Positions 40,301 through 51,594 are shown, counted from the first letter of the stretch. The stretch: 64,000 nt of DNA from Pseudomonadota bacterium (GCA_021841865.1 JAKCDM010000004.1:1-64000), one strand, 5' to 3'. The notes: generated from the letters alone by a model not told the origin. Numbers and translations are program-made.

Positions 40301-42302
40301 CGTTGGCCACCAGCACCAGCATCGCCCACAGGCGCCCGGAGCGGCGCAGCGGCAGGGTCATCGCCTCCTGCGTGCAGCCGGCAAGCGCGTAGGCCTGCCA
40401 GGGCTGGATGAGCACCGAATCGGGGTCGGTCTCGATGGCGCGCACCGCGTCGCGCCAGGTGCGCGACATCGCGTCCGTGCCGTCGCGCCGGACCTGCAGC
40501 GGCAGCGGCTCGAGGGTTTCGCGGGCATGGCCGGCGGCCGCCACGACGCGCAGGCGCCCCTGTTCGTCGGGCTGGCCGATCCACGCCGCGGCGAACAGGC
40601 CGCCTTCGAGCAGGCGCGTGCACGCGGTCTCCAGCAGCTCGCTCTCGCTGCGCGACGCGATCAGCACGTCGATCTGCGAGAACACCGTGCGCATCAGCTC
40701 GCCCTGGCGCTCGTGGGCCCGCAATGCGTCCTGTTGCGCGGCCACCAGGTCGACGCGCTCCAGTCCGCGCCCGATGTATTCGCCCATGTCGCCCAGCAGG
40801 TTGGCGAACTCCGGGTCGAAGTCCAGTGCCTCGTCCCAGTACAGCGACAGCACCGCGTCGAGCCGGCCGTGACGCCGGATGGGCAGCGCGGCGCAGGCGT
40901 GCAGCGCATGGGCTTCGGCATGCGCGCTCCAGGGCCGTCCGGCGCGCGCGAGATCATCGTGGAACTGCGCGCTGGCGCTGCGCCACACCGCGCCGAACGG
41001 GCCCGCCGCGTCGGCCGGGGCACCGAGCTCGCCGCGCGTGCCGCGCAGGTAATCGGTGACTCCGGCGCTGGCGAGGACCTGCTCGCGCTGCGCGGCGTCG
41101 GCGCGCCCGATCCAGGCCAGGCGAACTCCGCACAGGTCCACCGCGGCCTGGCAGATGCCCTGCAGCAGGTCGTCCTCGTTCGCAGCGGCGGCGATCAATT
41201 CGTGGGTCCTGGCGCGAAACGACTGCATGCGCGACAGGCGCTGCAGCGTTCGCAGCGCCTGCGCGCTCGCACGTTGCAGCCGGCGCGCGCGGCGCTCGCT
41301 CGCGGCGAGCAGCCCGGCGCCGAGCACGAGCGCCAACGCGAGCAACGCGACGTAGGGCAGCAGTGCGCGACCCCACGCGACGAGCAGGGTGCGTTGCGGC
41401 ACGGCCGCGATGATCACATAGGGCAGGCCGTCCACGCGCACCCAGGCCCCCAGCGCTCGCTGCGCCACGTCGCCCACGGTGCCGTGGAACGAGCCGCTAC
41501 CCGAGCCCAGCAGCGAGCGCAGCGGAAGGTCCAGGCGTTGCGGTCGCCCGAACGGCGTCATGCTCACCGGGTAGCCTGCCTGCGGCAGGCCGTCGACATC
41601 GCGCACGACGGTCAGGCTGGCGCTGGGGTAATGGGCCAGCAGCGCGCGCAGCGCCGCGGACAGCTGGTGCGGGTGCGTCACCACCAGCCAGCGCCCGCCG
41701 CCGACCCGCAGCATCTCCCCGCTCAGCCAGCTTCCGGTGCCCGTGGGGCCGGGCACCGGCGGCAGCGCGCAGCGCGCGGCGCCGCCCGCGCAGCCCGACC
41801 AGGCCTGGCGCGTGCTCGGCGCCAGCGACGCATCGTTCGCCGGATAGGGCGGCGCATCGCGTGCCGCGGCCAGCACCTGCCCGGAGTCGTCGAGCAGCAG
41901 CAGGTTGGTGTTGCCGGGCCACAGCGCCAGCGCATGACGCAGTTCGGCAGCCGGGTCGGTCCTTCCGTCCAGATCGGCTGCGATCTGGCGCAGGTGCGAC
42001 ACTCGCGTGTCGAGTTCGTTGCGCATGTCCTGCGCGTATACGTCGGCACCGGCGCGCAGCGTGGCGAGCGCGCGCTGGCGCGTCGCCGTCCATTGCTGCC
42101 AGGCGAAACCTGCGGCGGCCACGACCAGCACCAGCACGAACACGAACGCGGCCCTGGCGCGCACGGGCTGCGGGTCCATCACGGGCGTGCGGGAGGGTGT
42201 TCGGGCTGGCGGCTGGGGCATCGCGGCTTCGTACGGATCACGGCCCCGGCGTGGCGACAACGGGCCGATGCAACTCCGGAGCCGGGCTCCGGGTGCATAC
42301 AC
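37386..42302 (-). CDS. multi-sensor GGDEF-EAL protein: periplasmic cache-like sensor, GAF-like regions, GGDEF, globin-like, GAF-like, EAL, CZB-like
   Basis: RESDLLARLGGDEFVLVL; EVLARL, LNLPPSVL, MDDLGSGYSSL, VKIDQ, MEGLES, GQGYALARP; HLRRLLQPRLQRHEQELAALRLGRVHAMIGVD; DDACLLGRWMRRH...FHRQAGDLL. Alternative start MPQPPA at 42221. Confidence 0.9.
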   Translation of the reverse strand: MYAPGARLRSCIGPLSPRRGRDPYEAAMPQPPARTPSRTPVMDPQPVRARAAFVFVLVLVVAAAGFAWQQWTATRQRALATLRAGADVYAQDMRNELDTRVSHLRQIAADLDGRTDPAAELRHALALWPGNTNLLLLDDSGQVLAAARDAPPYPANDASLAPSTRQAWSGCAGGAARCALPPVPGPTGTGSWLSGEMLRVGGGRWLVVTHPHQLSAALRALLAHYPSASLTVVRDVDGLPQAGYPVSMTPFGRPQRLDLPLRSLLGSGSGSFHGTVGDVAQRALGAWVRVDGLPYVIIAAVPQRTLLVAWGRALLPYVALLALALVLGAGLLAASERRARRLQRASAQALRTLQRLSRMQSFRARTHELIAAAANEDDLLQGICQAAVDLCGVRLAWIGRADAAQREQVLASAGVTDYLRGTRGELGAPADAAGPFGAVWRSASAQFHDDLARAGRPWSAHAEAHALHACAALPIRRHGRLDAVLSLYWDEALDFDPEFANLLGDMGEYIGRGLERVDLVAAQQDALRAHERQGELMRTVFSQIDVLIASRSESELLETACTRLLEGGLFAAAWIGQPDEQGRLRVVAAAGHARETLEPLPLQVRRDGTDAMSRTWRDAVRAIETDPDSVLIQPWQAYALAGCTQEAMTLPLRRSGRLWAMLVLVANDSADLDAIVQDTLVRTAELISQALTEIDLKQMLQARESEQAHLARHDALTGLANRLALEQHLPHAMARARRGGHQLAIGVLDLDDFKPVNDTYGHAAGDRLLQQLGTRLQAQLRESDLLARLGGDEFVLVLDELDAAHPRQVLATVLARLHRAVEEPFELGPGVLAEVGMSMGLALYPEHGEEPDTLLRQADGALYATKAAKARRQRWWLLSGEQVDDAQEDELDPYGEAAAELLDKVQAELVAVDEEFVESYWRQLAPDSANARILAMLTAPEVQGLKQHQQRHLRRLLQPRLQRHEQELAALRLGRVHAMIGVDGAASMAALSQYGAALQRATQRLPLRLDARVRLQTLLQQRVALDLQAAQRGALEVQHQRQAHLAAMELRLGAWEQSGQLPRHVVAHLGELPGVCGVACGRPDADNRYVLEFGFGEAQAYLQALRDAGLDPDFRRGALERPGATQRAWSSGVIATDANESAMDGYGPIASRFGVRSAAAIPLLDRHGHVHQVITLLGRHPGQFEAPGMRMWLESAQHHLGPAFQRALGGPTQHPIAATRRSRLHDLLYGGGLRLHVQPLVNLLTGQPDEVEVLARLQDGDTVLHPGAFLEAFGNHELRILFRKGLELTLHWLRAWDAQGLRLGASLNLPPSVLMDPECPQWIAQALEHSRIDASRLHLELLETHEDQFDSQRRDEAIASLSRLGVRLIMDDLGSGYSSLRRMRSLPFHTVKIDQHIVQQAQEEPVKTISFVGALVRMAQGLNMQVTMEGLESPELVEMALALGVERGQGYALARPMPAEKLAAWLQTWHWELDAGSPDTALGRQALLYSRDIAPLDWQRIIVSHQQYRDTLMRSLRGEGSALQWRVVCRDDACLLGRWMRRHADTIWPATRTAFQRARHLHTEFHRQAGDLLREAQETDRREQVLASLGAGALDRASDRLVRALHQLSWSMGAAGDDRGDAEEAANEADPARRHVQA

Positions 42303-42389
42303 CCTCGCATTGTGACAGTGCTTACGCTCGCGCGGAGCAAACGCCGACCCCGGGTTTCGGGGGGATTCGCGCGGCTCGCCCGGGGGCCG

Positions 42390-43175
42390 TCAATAGAACA
42401 CGAAGGTCGCCTGGGTCGGGCTGTTGATCGTGTTGTAGGCGCTGGTGTAGTCGGCCGACAGCGTGGCCAGCGCGCCGGTGTTCCAGGTCAGCAGGTTCGC
42501 CGCATTGGGGTCGTCGACCACGCTCTGCCCACTCACCAGGTACTGCTCGACGCCGCGCAGCACCAGGTCCTGCGGGTCGCCGGAGTTCGGCGCCGACGTG
42601 ATCTGCGTGGCGCCGAGCTGGAACTCGCCGGCGACGCGCGAGGCCGCCAGCGCGTAGTTGCTCATGCTCAATCCACCCGCCATGGCCTGCGCCATCGACG
42701 TCGCGATGGTCGTCAGCGGAGTGACCAGCACGTTCACGGTGCCGCCGCCGCCGATGAAGGCCACCGCCTGCAGCGCGGCGTTGGTGGCGCTGAGCGCGTT
42801 CAGCGACACGGTCGTTCCCGACGCGCGATTCGCGTAGCTTCCCCCGGTGATCTGCACCAGCACCGGGCCGTAGAAGTTCGGCAGCGCCTGCGAGAACTGA
42901 CCCTGGGAGTCCGTGCTGATGCACGATGTGGTGAGCAGGGTCCCGGTATTGGCCGGCGGGCTGACCGTCGTGTTGAGCGGGTTGCCCTGGCCGTTCGCGA
43001 TCGCGTACAGGCAGACGTTGTAGGAACCGGTGACCGGCGCCGCGGCGTCCATCAGCACCTGCCCATCGAGCGTGGACCCCGAGTACTTGTTGCTGGTGCC
43101 GCCTCCGCAGGCGGCGAGCACGAGGCTCAGGCTCAGTGCGGCAAGGGTCGCACCGCGGCGCAATGGGCAAGACAT
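42390..43175 (-). CDS. putative secreted lipoprotein of unknown function
   Basis: Signal peptide with lipobox LVLAACGGG; Ser/Thr/Ala-rich remainder. Confidence 0.7.
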   Translation of the reverse strand: MSCPLRRGATLAALSLSLVLAACGGGTSNKYSGSTLDGQVLMDAAAPVTGSYNVCLYAIANGQGNPLNTTVSPPANTGTLLTTSCISTDSQGQFSQALPNFYGPVLVQITGGSYANRASGTTVSLNALSATNAALQAVAFIGGGGTVNVLVTPLTTIATSMAQAMAGGLSMSNYALAASRVAGEFQLGATQITSAPNSGDPQDLVLRGVEQYLVSGQSVVDDPNAANLLTWNTGALATLSADYTSAYNTINSPTQATFVFY

Positions 43176-43201
43176 GGGTGACAGCTCCGGGCTGGGGGGC
43201 T

Positions 43202-43678
43202 TCAATGCACGACGCGGTCGGTGGCTTCGACGAACAGTTCGTCGAGGATCAACGCATCCGGCTCCTCGTCCAGGCGCCAGAACACCATGAGCACGATGGT
43301 CTTGAGCTGCTCCACCGGGAGCTGCTTGATCCCGGTGGCCACCGCGCGTTCGATGACCAGTTCGCGCAGATGGGGCTTGATCGTTCCCGCCGATTCGAGG
43401 AAGTTCAGGTACCCGACGGCATCCACGCCGAGGCATTCGAGTTCGCCGGCCTCGTACAGGCGGATGCTTCCGTCCGTCGGTGCGTTGGCCAGGCGACTGT
43501 CGGCGACGGCGAGGTCCAGGCCATGCAGCCAGTCCAGCGCATCGCTGATTTCCTCGGTCTCGAAACCTGCCGCGCTGAGCTTGCGCGACAACTGTCCCGG
43601 CTCCGGGCAAGCCTCGGGGTGCCAGTAGGTCTCGTAGACGTACATCAGAATATCGAACATGGTCGGCATTCTATGCAT
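43202..43678 (-). CDS. smg: DUF494 family protein Smg
   Basis: MFDILMYVYETYWH ... CLGVDAVGYLNFLESAGTI ... EQLKTIVLMVFW; adjacent to dprA. Confidence 0.9.
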   Translation of the reverse strand: MHRMPTMFDILMYVYETYWHPEACPEPGQLSRKLSAAGFETEEISDALDWLHGLDLAVADSRLANAPTDGSIRLYEAGELECLGVDAVGYLNFLESAGTIKPHLRELVIERAVATGIKQLPVEQLKTIVLMVFWRLDEEPDALILDELFVEATDRVVH

Positions 43679-43724
43679 AAGCGCCCCTCGCGGCCCTGGT
43701 GTGGATTTCCCGTCGAGGCGGGCT

Positions 43725-44879
43725 TCAACCCCGTCCGATGCGCTGCAGGCGCCCGCCGGGAAGGCGCTGCACCCGACCGAGCAGCTCCAGCTCGAGCAGT
43801 TGTTCGAGCAGCCAGGGCGTCGCGCGCCCGCTTCGCGCCTGCAGCTGGTCGAAGCCGATGGCGTCGAAGCCCATGCAGTCGAGCACTTGCCGGGCCGCCG
43901 AACCCGGCGGCGGGTCTTCGGCGCGCCGCTGCGGCGCCGTGTCGCCGCCGGCCGCCGGGGCCTGCCAGCCGAGCTCGTCGAACACGTCGTCGATGCTCTC
44001 GACCAGGCGCGCGCCGTCGCGCAGCAGGCGATGACATCCTCGCGCCGTGGGGTTGTGGATGGAGCCCGGCAACGCGAACACCTCGCGGCCCTGCTCGGCC
44101 GCCAGGCGCGCGGTGATCAGCGAGCCGGAGCGCAGCGCTGCCTCGGTGACCAGCACGCCTGCCGACAGGCCGCTGATGATGCGATTGCGCCGCGGGAAAT
44201 GCGCGGGCAACGCGGCCTGGCCCAGCGCGAATTCCGATACCAGCAAGCCATCGCGGGCCAATTCGCGGGCCAGGCCCCGATTCGCGGCCGGGTACACGCG
44301 ATCGCAGCCGGTTCCCAGCACGGCCACGGTCGAGCCGCCCTGCGCGCCGGCATCGAGCGCGCCGCGGTGCGCCTGCGCGTCGACGCCGCCGGCCAGGCCC
44401 GACACCACGGTCACCCCCGCCCGCGCCAGCGAGCCCGCGAACTCCCTCGCGTCGCGCGCGCCCTGCGCGCTGGGGTTGCGCGTGCCGACCACGGCCAGCA
44501 TGCGCGGCCTGCCCAGCAAGGCCGGGTCGCCGCGGGCCCACAGCAGCGGGGGCGGGTCGTGGATCTCGAGCAGCTGACGTGGATAGCAGGGGTCGGCCAG
44601 CGTCAGCAGATGGTGTCCCGGTTCGGCGAGCCAGTCGACGGCGCGCGCCAGCAGCTCCCGCAGTGCGGCAGGCGGCTCGCCCAGCAGCGCGTCGATGGCC
44701 GCCGGCGCGAGCAGGCCACGCAGCCTGCTGGCGTCACATTGCAGGACCTGCTGCGGCAGGCCGAAGCTTCGCAGCAGCCTGCGCAGCGCGACCGGGCCGA
44801 TCCCGGGGCTGTAGACCAGGCGCAGCCATGCGCGCGTGTCGGCGGCGTCGCCTGGATCGCGCGGTGGCTCGGGATTCAC
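43725..44879 (-). CDS. dprA: DNA-processing protein DprA
   Basis: LAVVGTRNPSAQGARDAREFA, VVSGLAGGVDAQAHRGAL, GTGCDRVYPAANRGL, GREVFALPGSIHNPTARGCHRLLRDGARLV. Confidence 0.96.
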   Translation of the reverse strand: MNPEPPRDPGDAADTRAWLRLVYSPGIGPVALRRLLRSFGLPQQVLQCDASRLRGLLAPAAIDALLGEPPAALRELLARAVDWLAEPGHHLLTLADPCYPRQLLEIHDPPPLLWARGDPALLGRPRMLAVVGTRNPSAQGARDAREFAGSLARAGVTVVSGLAGGVDAQAHRGALDAGAQGGSTVAVLGTGCDRVYPAANRGLARELARDGLLVSEFALGQAALPAHFPRRNRIISGLSAGVLVTEAALRSGSLITARLAAEQGREVFALPGSIHNPTARGCHRLLRDGARLVESIDDVFDELGWQAPAAGGDTAPQRRAEDPPPGSAARQVLDCMGFDAIGFDQLQARSGRATPWLLEQLLELELLGRVQRLPGGRLQRIGRG

Positions 44880-44901
44880 GCCGGCGCGCCTGGTCAGCGG
44901 G

Positions 44902-46056
44902 TCAGGGCTGGGTCACGGTGTCGGGGACTTCCACCTCGCTGCTGCCGCTGAGCACCAGCCCGAAGCTGACGTGGTGGAAGGTGCGGAACACCATCATCAG
45001 GCCGTCGCGCCGGGAGGGCAGCACGATGCGCTGGTCCTTCGGCGTGGTGGTGTCGACCACCTCGCGCGCCAGCTTGCGGATCGCCAGCACGTCGCCACGA
45101 CGAAGCCCGTCGGCGCTGCCCAGGTTGATGGCGACGACGTTGCCGTTGCCGGCCATCTGCATGCCGTCGTAGATGGAAATGATGCTTCCGCGGACCGGAT
45201 GCTCAGGCGCCTTGGGGGTGAAATTCAGATACTGGCGCGGGGGAATCGCGATCAGCCTGTCCCCGACGACCATCTCGCGGTGCATGGTCAACGGTTCCAC
45301 GGTCGAGACGGCGTCGGGCCCCTGGGGCCCATGCACGACCTGCACGGTTCCGACGTAGTCCGATTCGTAGGCGATGATCTTGTGCGTGGCAGGGTCGCGC
45401 AGCGGCTTCGCCGGGCGGTAGACGTCGAAGCGGGTGTGGCCGGCGACGTCGCCGCGCACGTAGGCCACGCTGGCCTGGGTGAGCATGACATGGCCCGGCG
45501 CCAGCGCGACGATTCGCGGCGACTTGGCGAGTTGCGACGGCTCGACGATCAGCGGGCGGGTCAGGAAGGGGTCGATGAGCGCCGGATCGAGCGTGGGGAT
45601 GCCGCTCGGCGGCAGCGCCTTGTACTGCACGCCCGGTTCGACGCGCACCGTCGGGATCTCGCCCTGCCCCTGCAGGCTCAGCATGGCCCGTCCGTTCGAG
45701 ATGGTCAGCACCAGGACCTGGCCGGGGAAGATCCAGTGGGGGTTTCGGATGCGCTGCAGGTTCATGCCCCACAGATCCGGCCAGTTCCACGGCCGCTTGA
45801 GGTAGACGCCGGCGATGTGCCACAGCGTGTCGCCCTTGCGAACCTCGTAGCGCGCCGGCGCGCCGGCGGCCAGTTCGCTGACCGGTACGCCGCTCTCGGC
45901 AGTCGACTGGGCACGCTCGCGCTGCTGCGCCGGCACCGGGTAGTCGGGCAGGCCGTTGAGCGGCGGCGCTCCGGTGGCCCAAGCCTGCGCAGCGGCCGTG
46001 CCCAACCAGAACACCAATCCGAGCGTGCTGGCGTGGCCAAAGAACTTGCGTTGCAT
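44902..46056 (-). CDS. LysM peptidoglycan-binding domain protein
   Basis: Signal peptide; YEVRKGDTLWHIAGVYLKRPWNWPDLWGMNLQRIRNPHWIFPGQVLVL. Confidence 0.9.
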   Translation of the reverse strand: MQRKFFGHASTLGLVFWLGTAAAQAWATGAPPLNGLPDYPVPAQQRERAQSTAESGVPVSELAAGAPARYEVRKGDTLWHIAGVYLKRPWNWPDLWGMNLQRIRNPHWIFPGQVLVLTISNGRAMLSLQGQGEIPTVRVEPGVQYKALPPSGIPTLDPALIDPFLTRPLIVEPSQLAKSPRIVALAPGHVMLTQASVAYVRGDVAGHTRFDVYRPAKPLRDPATHKIIAYESDYVGTVQVVHGPQGPDAVSTVEPLTMHREMVVGDRLIAIPPRQYLNFTPKAPEHPVRGSIISIYDGMQMAGNGNVVAINLGSADGLRRGDVLAIRKLAREVVDTTTPKDQRIVLPSRRDGLMMVFRTFHHVSFGLVLSGSSEVEVPDTVTQP

Positions 46057-46448
46057 GAAAGGGCCCCCAAGAAAGACAATACAGGTTGAAAGACGACAAT
46101 CCGCTCGGCGCCGTGGCGGATGGCGGATTTTGGCATCTGCCGCAGCCCGGCGCGAGCGTACCCGTCCGGCCGGGGGATTTTCGCGGCATCGTGCCGGCGT
46201 GAGCCGGCGACGTGCCTTGGCGTGAGCGCCCTTGCGCGGTCGCCGTGCAGCCCCCATATATATGCAGGGTAAGCCTCGTCGCTGCGTGGTCAATCCCTCG
46301 GCAGGCAAAACCTCGAATGCTTGTTACATTGTCTCCATAAATCCGCGAACGTCGCAATCAAATTCCCGATTCGAACCTGCGCGAAGTTGCATGAATGCCG
46401 CGTGCCAGCCCGGTTTGCCGCGGGGCATTTGACGCTTCGGAGTTCTCC

Positions 46449-46961
46449 ATGGCCCTACTCGATATCCTTCAATATCCCGACCCTCGCCTGCACAAGGTGG
46501 CCAAGCCGGTGGCGGCGGTCGACGAGCGCGTGCGCAGCATCGTGGCGGACATGTTCGAGACCATGTACGCCGCCAAGGGCGTGGGTCTGGCCGCCACGCA
46601 GGTGGACATCCACGAGCGAATCATCGTGGTCGACACCTCCGAGCAGCGCGACCAGCCGATGGTGCTGATCAACCCGGAAATCGTGCAGCGAAGCACCGAC
46701 TGCAAGGAATGGGAGGAAGGCTGCCTGTCCTTGCCCGGCATCTATGACAAGGTCACGCGACCCGACACGATCGTCGTGCGCGCGCTCGACGCGCGCGGCG
46801 AGGCCTTCGAGATCGAGGCCGACGGCTTGCTGTCGGTCTGCGTGCAGCACGAAATGGACCACCTCGAAGGCAAGGTCTTCGTGGATCATCTGTCGGCGTT
46901 GAAGCGCAACCGCATCAAGTCGCGCATGCGCAAGCGCCAGCGCGACGTGCAGCCTGCCTGA
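46449..46961 (+). CDS. def: peptide deformylase
   Basis: [38 protein letters not shown] motifs. Confidence 0.97.
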   Translation: MALLDILQYPDPRLHKVAKPVAAVDERVRSIVADMFETMYAAKGVGLAATQVDIHERIIVVDTSEQRDQPMVLINPEIVQRSTDCKEWEEGCLSLPGIYDKVTRPDTIVVRALDARGEAFEIEADGLLSVCVQHEMDHLEGKVFVDHLSALKRNRIKSRMRKRQRDVQPA

Positions 46962-46985
46962 ACTGCCGCCGAGGGTTGCGCGACC

Positions 46986-48008
46986 TTGAATCCGAGCCTC
47001 GACACCTCCGCCGCCGCGCCGCTGCGCGTGGCGTACGCGGGAACCCCCGAGTTCGCCGCGGTGGCGCTGCGCGCGCTGCTGCAGGCCGGGTACGACGTGC
47101 CGCTGGTGCTGACCCAGCCGGACCGTCCGGCCGGCCGTGGCCTGCGCGAGCAGCCCAGCGCGGTCAAGCAGCTGGCCCTGCGGCACGGCCTTGAGCTGGC
47201 CCAGCCTTTCGGGCTGCGCCTGGACGGACGCTTCGCCGACGATGCCCGGCGCGCGCGCGCGGCGCTGGAGGCGGCCGCGCCGGACGTGCTGGTGGTGGCG
47301 GCCTACGGCTTGATCCTGCCGCAGTGGGTGCTCGACCTGCCGCGCATGGGTTGCCTGAACATCCACGCTTCGCTGCTGCCGCGCTGGCGCGGCGCGGCGC
47401 CCATCCAGCGCGCGCTGGAGGCCGGCGACGCGGTCACCGGCGTCAGCATCATGCGCATGGACGCCGGGCTGGACACCGGGCCGGTGTACCGCATGGAAGA
47501 GCTGGCGATCCGCGCCGACGACACCTCGCAGACCCTGCATGATCGCCTGGCCGGGCTGGGCGCCGATCTGCTGCTGCGCGTGCTGCAGGATCTGCGGGAC
47601 GACATCGCCGAGCCCACGGCGCAGCCCAATGACGGGGTCACCTACGCGCAAAAGATCGACAAGTCCGAGACCTGGCTGGATTTCGCGCGACCGGCCGTCG
47701 AGCTCGAACGCCGCGTGCGCGCATTCGCACCGCACCCCGGCACGCGAACCCGCCTGGACGCGCTGCAACTCAAGGTGCACGCCGCGCATCCGGGCAGCGC
47801 TGGCTCCCGAGGCGAGCCGGGCCGCGTGCTGCGCGCCGACGCCGCAGGCATCGAGGTGGCGTGCGGCGACGGCACGCTGGTGCTGACCCGCGTGCAACGC
47901 GCCGGCGGCGCCCACGCGGTGGACGCCGGCGCCTTGCTGCGCGGCCTGCCGATCCAGCCCGGCCAAAGCTTCGCCAGCGGACCGCCCGACGCCCTCGCGG
48001 GCGCCTGA
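46986..48008 (+). CDS. fmt: methionyl-tRNA formyltransferase
   Basis: RVAYAGTPEFAAVALRALL, NIHASLLPRWRGAAPIQRAL, GVSIMRMDAGLDTGPV. Confidence 0.97.
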   Translation: MNPSLDTSAAAPLRVAYAGTPEFAAVALRALLQAGYDVPLVLTQPDRPAGRGLREQPSAVKQLALRHGLELAQPFGLRLDGRFADDARRARAALEAAAPDVLVVAAYGLILPQWVLDLPRMGCLNIHASLLPRWRGAAPIQRALEAGDAVTGVSIMRMDAGLDTGPVYRMEELAIRADDTSQTLHDRLAGLGADLLLRVLQDLRDDIAEPTAQPNDGVTYAQKIDKSETWLDFARPAVELERRVRAFAPHPGTRTRLDALQLKVHAAHPGSAGSRGEPGRVLRADAAGIEVACGDGTLVLTRVQRAGGAHAVDAGALLRGLPIQPGQSFASGPPDALAGA

Positions 48009-48166
48009 TTGCGCGAATTGTCCATCGGCAGGCGCCCTTGTCCGCGGCGCCCGGCCAGCACGGCCCGCCGCGCGCGTGGGAGTCCCCGAGAGACCCTGCG
48101 CCTCCATGGGTTACCATTGTTTCAAAAGGTAATTTCTGGAAAGGCGTGCTGCCGCTCCTCCGATCG

Positions 48167-49015
48167 ATGCCCAACTTCTTGCGCACCCTGTTGCTGCTGG
48201 GTGGCGTTGCAGTGCCGGCCGCCATGGTCGGCTGGATGGCAGGCGGCGCCGCCGGGGCCCTGCCGGGCGCCCTGCTGGGCGCCGGCGCGGGCGTGCTGGT
48301 GTGCCTGCTCGGCGAGCGCGTGGTGTTGCGCCTGTACGGCGCGCGCGAGGTCGACGCGCAAGGCGCTCCGCACCTGCTGGCGATGGTGCGTGAAATGGCC
48401 GCGCTTGCCGGACTTCCCGCGCCACGCGTGTTCCTGCTCGACGCCGACGCGGCCAACGCCTTCACCGTCGGGCGTGGCCGCGCGCGCGCCGCGCTGGTGC
48501 TGACCAGCGGCATCCTGCGCCTGCTCGACGAGCGCGAGCTGCGCGCGGTGCTGGCGCACGAGCTCGCGCATGTGCTGCGCGGCGATGTGTTGCCCGGCAC
48601 CTTGGCCGCGGCCTTGGGGGGAGTGCTCGCCGCGGCGTCGCAGACCGGCCTCGGCGCCCCGCTGGACGAACGCGCCCGGCCGGCTCCGGCCTGGCAGACT
48701 CCGCTGTGGCTGCTACTGGCGCCGCTGGCCGCGCTGCTCGCGCAGCTTGGCGCGGCCGCGAGGCGCGAACTGGCCGCCGATCGTCTGGCGGCCCGGCTGT
48801 GCGGGGATCCGCTGGCGCTCGCCGGGGCGCTGCAGCGCCTGCAGGCCCATGCCGATGAGCGCCACGGCTTCACGCAGGCGCGGCGCTATCCGGCCGGGGC
48901 CCAGATGATGGTTTGCAATCCGCTGGGCTGCGCTGGCATCCAGCGATGGTTCGCTTGCCACCCGTCGATGCAGCGACGCATCCAGGCGCTGCGTGCGTCG
49001 AGCCGTCGCGCCTGA
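48167..49015 (+). CDS. htpX: M48-family zinc metalloprotease (HtpX-like)
   Basis: AVLAHELAHVLRGD (HExxH), N-terminal TM pair, HPSMQRRIQAL. Confidence 0.88.
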   Translation: MPNFLRTLLLLGGVAVPAAMVGWMAGGAAGALPGALLGAGAGVLVCLLGERVVLRLYGAREVDAQGAPHLLAMVREMAALAGLPAPRVFLLDADAANAFTVGRGRARAALVLTSGILRLLDERELRAVLAHELAHVLRGDVLPGTLAAALGGVLAAASQTGLGAPLDERARPAPAWQTPLWLLLAPLAALLAQLGAAARRELAADRLAARLCGDPLALAGALQRLQAHADERHGFTQARRYPAGAQMMVCNPLGCAGIQRWFACHPSMQRRIQALRASSRRA

Positions 49016-49022
49016 GCGTCCG

Positions 49023-49385
49023 CTAGCGCCGGCCCGAGTCGAAAACCCCCTCGAGGGCCGAATCGATCAGCAGCCCGGCGATGCTGTAGAGCAGCGAGCC
49101 GACCAGCGCCGCACCGAAGCTGCGGACCTCGAAGCCCGCGCTCAGTCCGGAGGCTGCGTAGAACATCAGCGCGTTGATCACGAAAAAGAACAACCCCAGC
49201 GTGACTACCGTGATCGGCAGGGTCAGCACCAGCAATACCGGGCGAACCAGGCTGTTGAGCAGGCCGATGATCAGCGCGGCCCACAGTGCGGCGGCGAAGC
49301 CCGACAGCTCCACCCCGCTGTACAGATAGGCCACCGCCATCAGTGCGGTGGCCGACAGCAGCCACTTGAGCAGGATCTTGGCCAT
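49023..49385 (-). CDS. phage holin family (DUF360/YvlD-like) membrane protein
   Basis: 120 aa, about 4 TM; LWAALIIGLLNSLVRPVLLVLTLPITVVTLGLFFFVINALMFYAAS. Confidence 0.85.
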   Translation of the reverse strand: MAKILLKWLLSATALMAVAYLYSGVELSGFAAALWAALIIGLLNSLVRPVLLVLTLPITVVTLGLFFFVINALMFYAASGLSAGFEVRSFGAALVGSLLYSIAGLLIDSALEGVFDSGRR

Positions 49386-49445
49386 GCGCGCAACTCCTCA
49401 AGCCATGCCGCACGCGCCAACGACCCGGGCCGGCGCGGACGATTT

Positions 49446-49480
49446 GCGGGAGCTGGCGCCGGCCCGGCGCCAGCTCCCGC
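49446..49480. terminator. 15-bp perfect inverted repeat GCGGGAGCTGGCGCC-GGCCC-GGCGCCAGCTCCCGC
   Basis: Perfect arms, 5-nt loop, located just downstream of purB (minus strand); no long U-tract. Confidence 0.55.
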
Positions 49481-49574
49481 GATGAACCTCCCACATTAAC
49501 GCAGTCGCGGCGTGCCTGCCCTGCGCTGCCGCAATGCGCATGCCGGCAGTGGGGTGCCGTGGGGTCACACCTTC

Positions 49575-51571
<1,997 letters not shown>

Positions 51572-51594
<23 letters not shown>

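Noticed and set aside
37194-43181. 1995-aa ORF on the + strand antisense to the GGDEF-EAL gene
   Set aside because: Composition reads as His/Gln/Arg/Ala/Gly repeats with no domain signature. High-GC codon usage leaves antisense frames open; the - strand frame carries the real domains.
46057-46448. Long divergent LysM/def gap with CCCCCATATATATGCAGGG considered as a riboswitch or ncRNA
   Set aside because: AT-rich promoter region is sufficient explanation; I could not support a conserved RNA structure from one sequence.
49023-49385. Phage holin-family gene considered as prophage evidence
   Set aside because: This 4-TM family is widespread as a chromosomal membrane protein; no other phage genes nearby.
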